From SZUA-365 sp034002405 (GTDB lineage: Bacteria > Bacteroidota > Ignavibacteria > SZUA-365), in assembly GCA_034002405.1 (NCBI GenBank), contig JAVFAS010000026.1:1-43083 (forward strand): a DNA stretch of 43,083 nt, read 5' to 3'. Under the pieces are notes generated by a model that saw nothing but the letters and a program-made list of their open reading frames with translations, searched no databases and was not told where the DNA came from. The first letter of the stretch is position 1. Each line of letters begins with the position of its first letter. The translations under genes and the position numbers were made by a program. Positions 41,471 to 43,083 of the stretch are shown piece after piece.

Positions 41471-42856
41471 TCAATCGCTTAGATTTTTAAGATGTGGAGT
41501 GCTTGTGTACAGGAGGTACCTGTCATATGGCGGAAAGAAGAAACTCCAGCAGCCGCGAAGTTGGTTTAGCTGAAAAGCTGTCGCGCAAGTCTGCTGTAGT
41601 AGAGCTGCGAGAAAGAAGAAGAAGGTTCCTCGCTGTTTCAAGAGGGTTGGCTGAAAGTCCAGCTTGCCGGCAATCAGGTAGATCATCATGATCAGATTCT
41701 CCGTCGTTCGATACCCTCTCGCTTTACGTTTGGCTGCCTGGACCAGGCTGTTGATGCCTTCGAGGAAGCCCGCGGTCATTTTCGTCTCGTGGAACCGGAG
41801 GATTCCGTCCCAATGGCGCTTGATCGTGAGCGCAAATTCCTTCATCGTATCGATTCTACTGCTGCGTGCCCATTGATACCAGCGCTTCAAATACGGTTCC
41901 GCCAAGGTAACGGGAAGCTCGAAGAACGTGCGCAAGCCCTGCACGATGCCGTAGGCATTGGCGGTCTTATGCGTGAGGGTTCTCAACTGCCGCAGCCGCA
42001 GCTCCTGCGTCACACTCAGGTTTTTCGGATTGCGAAGCCACAGGTACTTGCTTCCCTTCAGGTACGGGTTCTCCCTGGCCTCAGCCTTCCGCACATCATC
42101 GAGCGCATCGTTTGCCAGTTTCATGATGTGGTACCGGTCAAAGGTGATCTCCGCCGCCGGAAGCGATTCGCGCACGCCAGCCACGAACGCGGGCGACATA
42201 TCCATGCTGACATGCCTGATCGCCGATGCCTCGCCTCCATGCGCCTCGAGATCGCGAACGAAGCGGGCAATCACCTGCTGCCCTTTCCCCTTGGTGACGA
42301 ACAAGACTCGCCGTTTCTTCACGTCCGCCACCAAGCTGACATAGCGATGGCCACGCCGACGCGACGTCTCGTCGATCGCAATCGCGGTCACCTCGGCAAA
42401 GTCCGCACGGGCGCGCGCACGCTCGACGTGATGCTCCAGGATGCGCCAGAGGCGCGTGTCATGCTCCCGCACCTGTCGCGCGATCGCAGCGACGGGCATG
42501 TGAGGCGCCATGCTCATGACCAGTGCCTCGAACAGCAACGTGAATCCGCTGCCTGGCCGAGCCCACGGGACCGCGACCTGCAGGACCCCGCATTGCTCGC
42601 AGCGAACGCGGGGAACGCGCGCATGGAGGTAACACATGTGTTGAAAGAAGTCCATATGACGCCACTGCTTATCGACCGTGTCATGGACGGGAAGGTCGGC
42701 GGCCTCACAAGTCGGACAGATGAACCGACTGCCTGTCGGGAAGTCGAGCCAGAGATCGAGACGGGATTTGTCAGTGGAGAAGTCACTGTGCTTGCAGTAC
42801 CAGGGTGGCGTCAGGCCAAGAGCGGCGGTGAAGAGGGCTTCGGTTGGAGAAAGCAT
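41471..42856 (-). CDS. ISL3-family transposase
   Basis: A 461-residue DDE transposase of the ISL3 family. The N-terminal zinc ribbon has Cys47, Cys50, Cys86 and Cys89 (FICPTC, VRCEQCG), then a helix-turn-helix, and the catalytic triad Asp162 (AIAIDETSRRRGHRYVSLVAD), Asp219 (HVSMDMSPAF) and Glu366 (TAGFLEGINSLVQAAKRKARGYR). The core ends MIYLIAGKLDFQPT. By the inverted repeats the element ends exactly after codon 411 (Thr) with no stop, so the last 50 residues are read from flanking DNA until TGA at 41471. The catalytic part seems intact; the tail may affect activity. Confidence 0.9.
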   Translation of the reverse strand: MLSPTEALFTAALGLTPPWYCKHSDFSTDKSRLDLWLDFPTGSRFICPTCEAADLPVHDTVDKQWRHMDFFQHMCYLHARVPRVRCEQCGVLQVAVPWARPGSGFTLLFEALVMSMAPHMPVAAIARQVREHDTRLWRILEHHVERARARADFAEVTAIAIDETSRRRGHRYVSLVADVKKRRVLFVTKGKGQQVIARFVRDLEAHGGEASAIRHVSMDMSPAFVAGVRESLPAAEITFDRYHIMKLANDALDDVRKAEARENPYLKGSKYLWLRNPKNLSVTQELRLRQLRTLTHKTANAYGIVQGLRTFFELPVTLAEPYLKRWYQWARSSRIDTMKEFALTIKRHWDGILRFHETKMTAGFLEGINSLVQAAKRKARGYRTTENLIMMIYLIAGKLDFQPTLLKQRGTFFFFLAALLQQTCATAFQLNQLRGCWSFFFPPYDRYLLYTSTPHLKNLSD

Positions 42857-42943
42857 GGGCTGATTCGAGCTGTGAAAGATGCCCGAAACCTACGGAAATC
42901 AGCCATCTCTCGCTACGCTACCCACACGGAACAGCGAGGAGCC
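41624..42943 (-). mobile_element. ISL3-family insertion sequence, 1,320 bp
   Basis: Terminal inverted repeats are GGTTCCTCGCTGTTTC at the left (plus strand) and GGCTCCTCGCTGTTCC at the right (minus strand), both continuing after four unlike bases into GGGT. They match at about 20 of 26 positions. The 8-base flanks AAGAAGAA (left) and TAAAAAAA (right) are both A-rich but not identical, so a clean target duplication is not present. The left repeat overlaps the coding region. Confidence 0.85.
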
Positions 42944-43083
42944 TAAAAAAATATTTTCCTGAATCCGTGAGTTAACATGCCATCTTACTGCTGAATGATG
43001 ATTTCAAGCCAATTCGGTCAACTGCGGAAGAGAATATATGCTCTGACGCAAGATATGCATGTCATTGAGATCGAAAAATCAAT
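42944..43083. other. AT-rich flank at window edge
   Basis: About 140 AT-rich bases right of the insertion sequence. No gene or repeat is recognisable; it is similar in composition to the stretch left of the insertion, as expected if both were one region before insertion. Confidence 0.4.

Larger units (their letters stand above)
33968..43083. mobile_element. Integrated genetic element at tRNA-Ser (right end not reached)
   Basis: From the tRNA onward the chromosome gives way to an integrase, an excisionase-like HTH protein, unknown genes, a phage/plasmid-type module (Gp157, OB-like, DUF932, RadC), a metallopeptidase and an insertion sequence. Base composition drops visibly after about 35.65 kb compared with the GC-rich host. 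No capsid, tail, conjugation or relaxase genes are seen, so whether it is a prophage remnant, satellite, ICE or genomic island is open. Confidence 0.75.

Noticed and set aside
41616..42951. 8-bp target site duplication around the ISL3 element
   Set aside because: Flanks AAGAAGAA and TAAAAAAA share only five of eight bases in a poly-A context, not enough to claim a duplication.

Overview
The window comes from a high-GC bacterial chromosome that most resembles the Bacteroidota/Chlorobiota/Ignavibacteria-Kapabacteria assemblage. The pointers are a bacillithiol deacetylase (BshB1), two DUF1573 periplasmic proteins, a Bacteroidota-style ArsR with a CCYSGDL motif, an ArsEFG-type cluster, weak Shine-Dalgarno sites at many starts, and a recurring promoter pattern TTG-N20-TAnnTT that resembles the Bacteroidota -33/-7 consensus. 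The phylum is an inference; no rRNA gene is present to settle it.

Layout: (1) 0.2-14 kb is ordinary chromosome. It holds a TPR protein, a leftward operon panB-cupin-DUF971-glutamine amidotransferase, a pgeF-lipoate/octanoate transferase pair, a PLP gamma-lyase family enzyme, an HD hydrolase, a TIGR01777 epimerase, a class I fructose-bisphosphate aldolase and an ABC transporter/AttH-like lipocalin operon. (2) 14.2-16.6 kb is cydAB. (3) 16.7-24.4 kb is an arsenic island in two halves. The rightward half is arsR1-arsE-like-arsF-arsG-arsP (aromatic and trivalent organoarsenicals). The leftward half is arsR2-acr3-arsC-arsM-thioredoxin lipoprotein-DUF1573 (inorganic arsenic, methylation). The halves converge near 19.9 kb. 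Together they could reduce arsenate, export arsenite, methylate it, and export methyl- or aromatic arsenicals. (4) 24.5-32.5 kb has envelope proteins (lipoprotein, beta-barrel, DUF1573, PASTA), bshB1 and a large membrane/TPR protein. (5) 32.7-34 kb is a ribosomal operon (small protein, rpmE, rpsR, rpmB) ending in tRNA-Ser(GCU). (6) From the tRNA 3' end to the right edge lies an integrated element of visibly lower GC. It carries a tyrosine integrase, an excisionase-like HTH, two unknown leftward genes, then a rightward module (36-aa peptide, Gp157, OB-like protein, DUF932, RadC, MORN-like secreted protein), an HEYGH metallopeptidase and an ISL3-family insertion sequence. The far end of the element is outside the window.

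The most unusual layer is non-coding. Many intergenic gaps hold short-period (7-8 bp) tandem repeats or long imperfect palindromes built from words such as CACGAAG. Some palindromes overlap the stop codons of the flanking genes and two carry a terminator-like hairpin at the centre.
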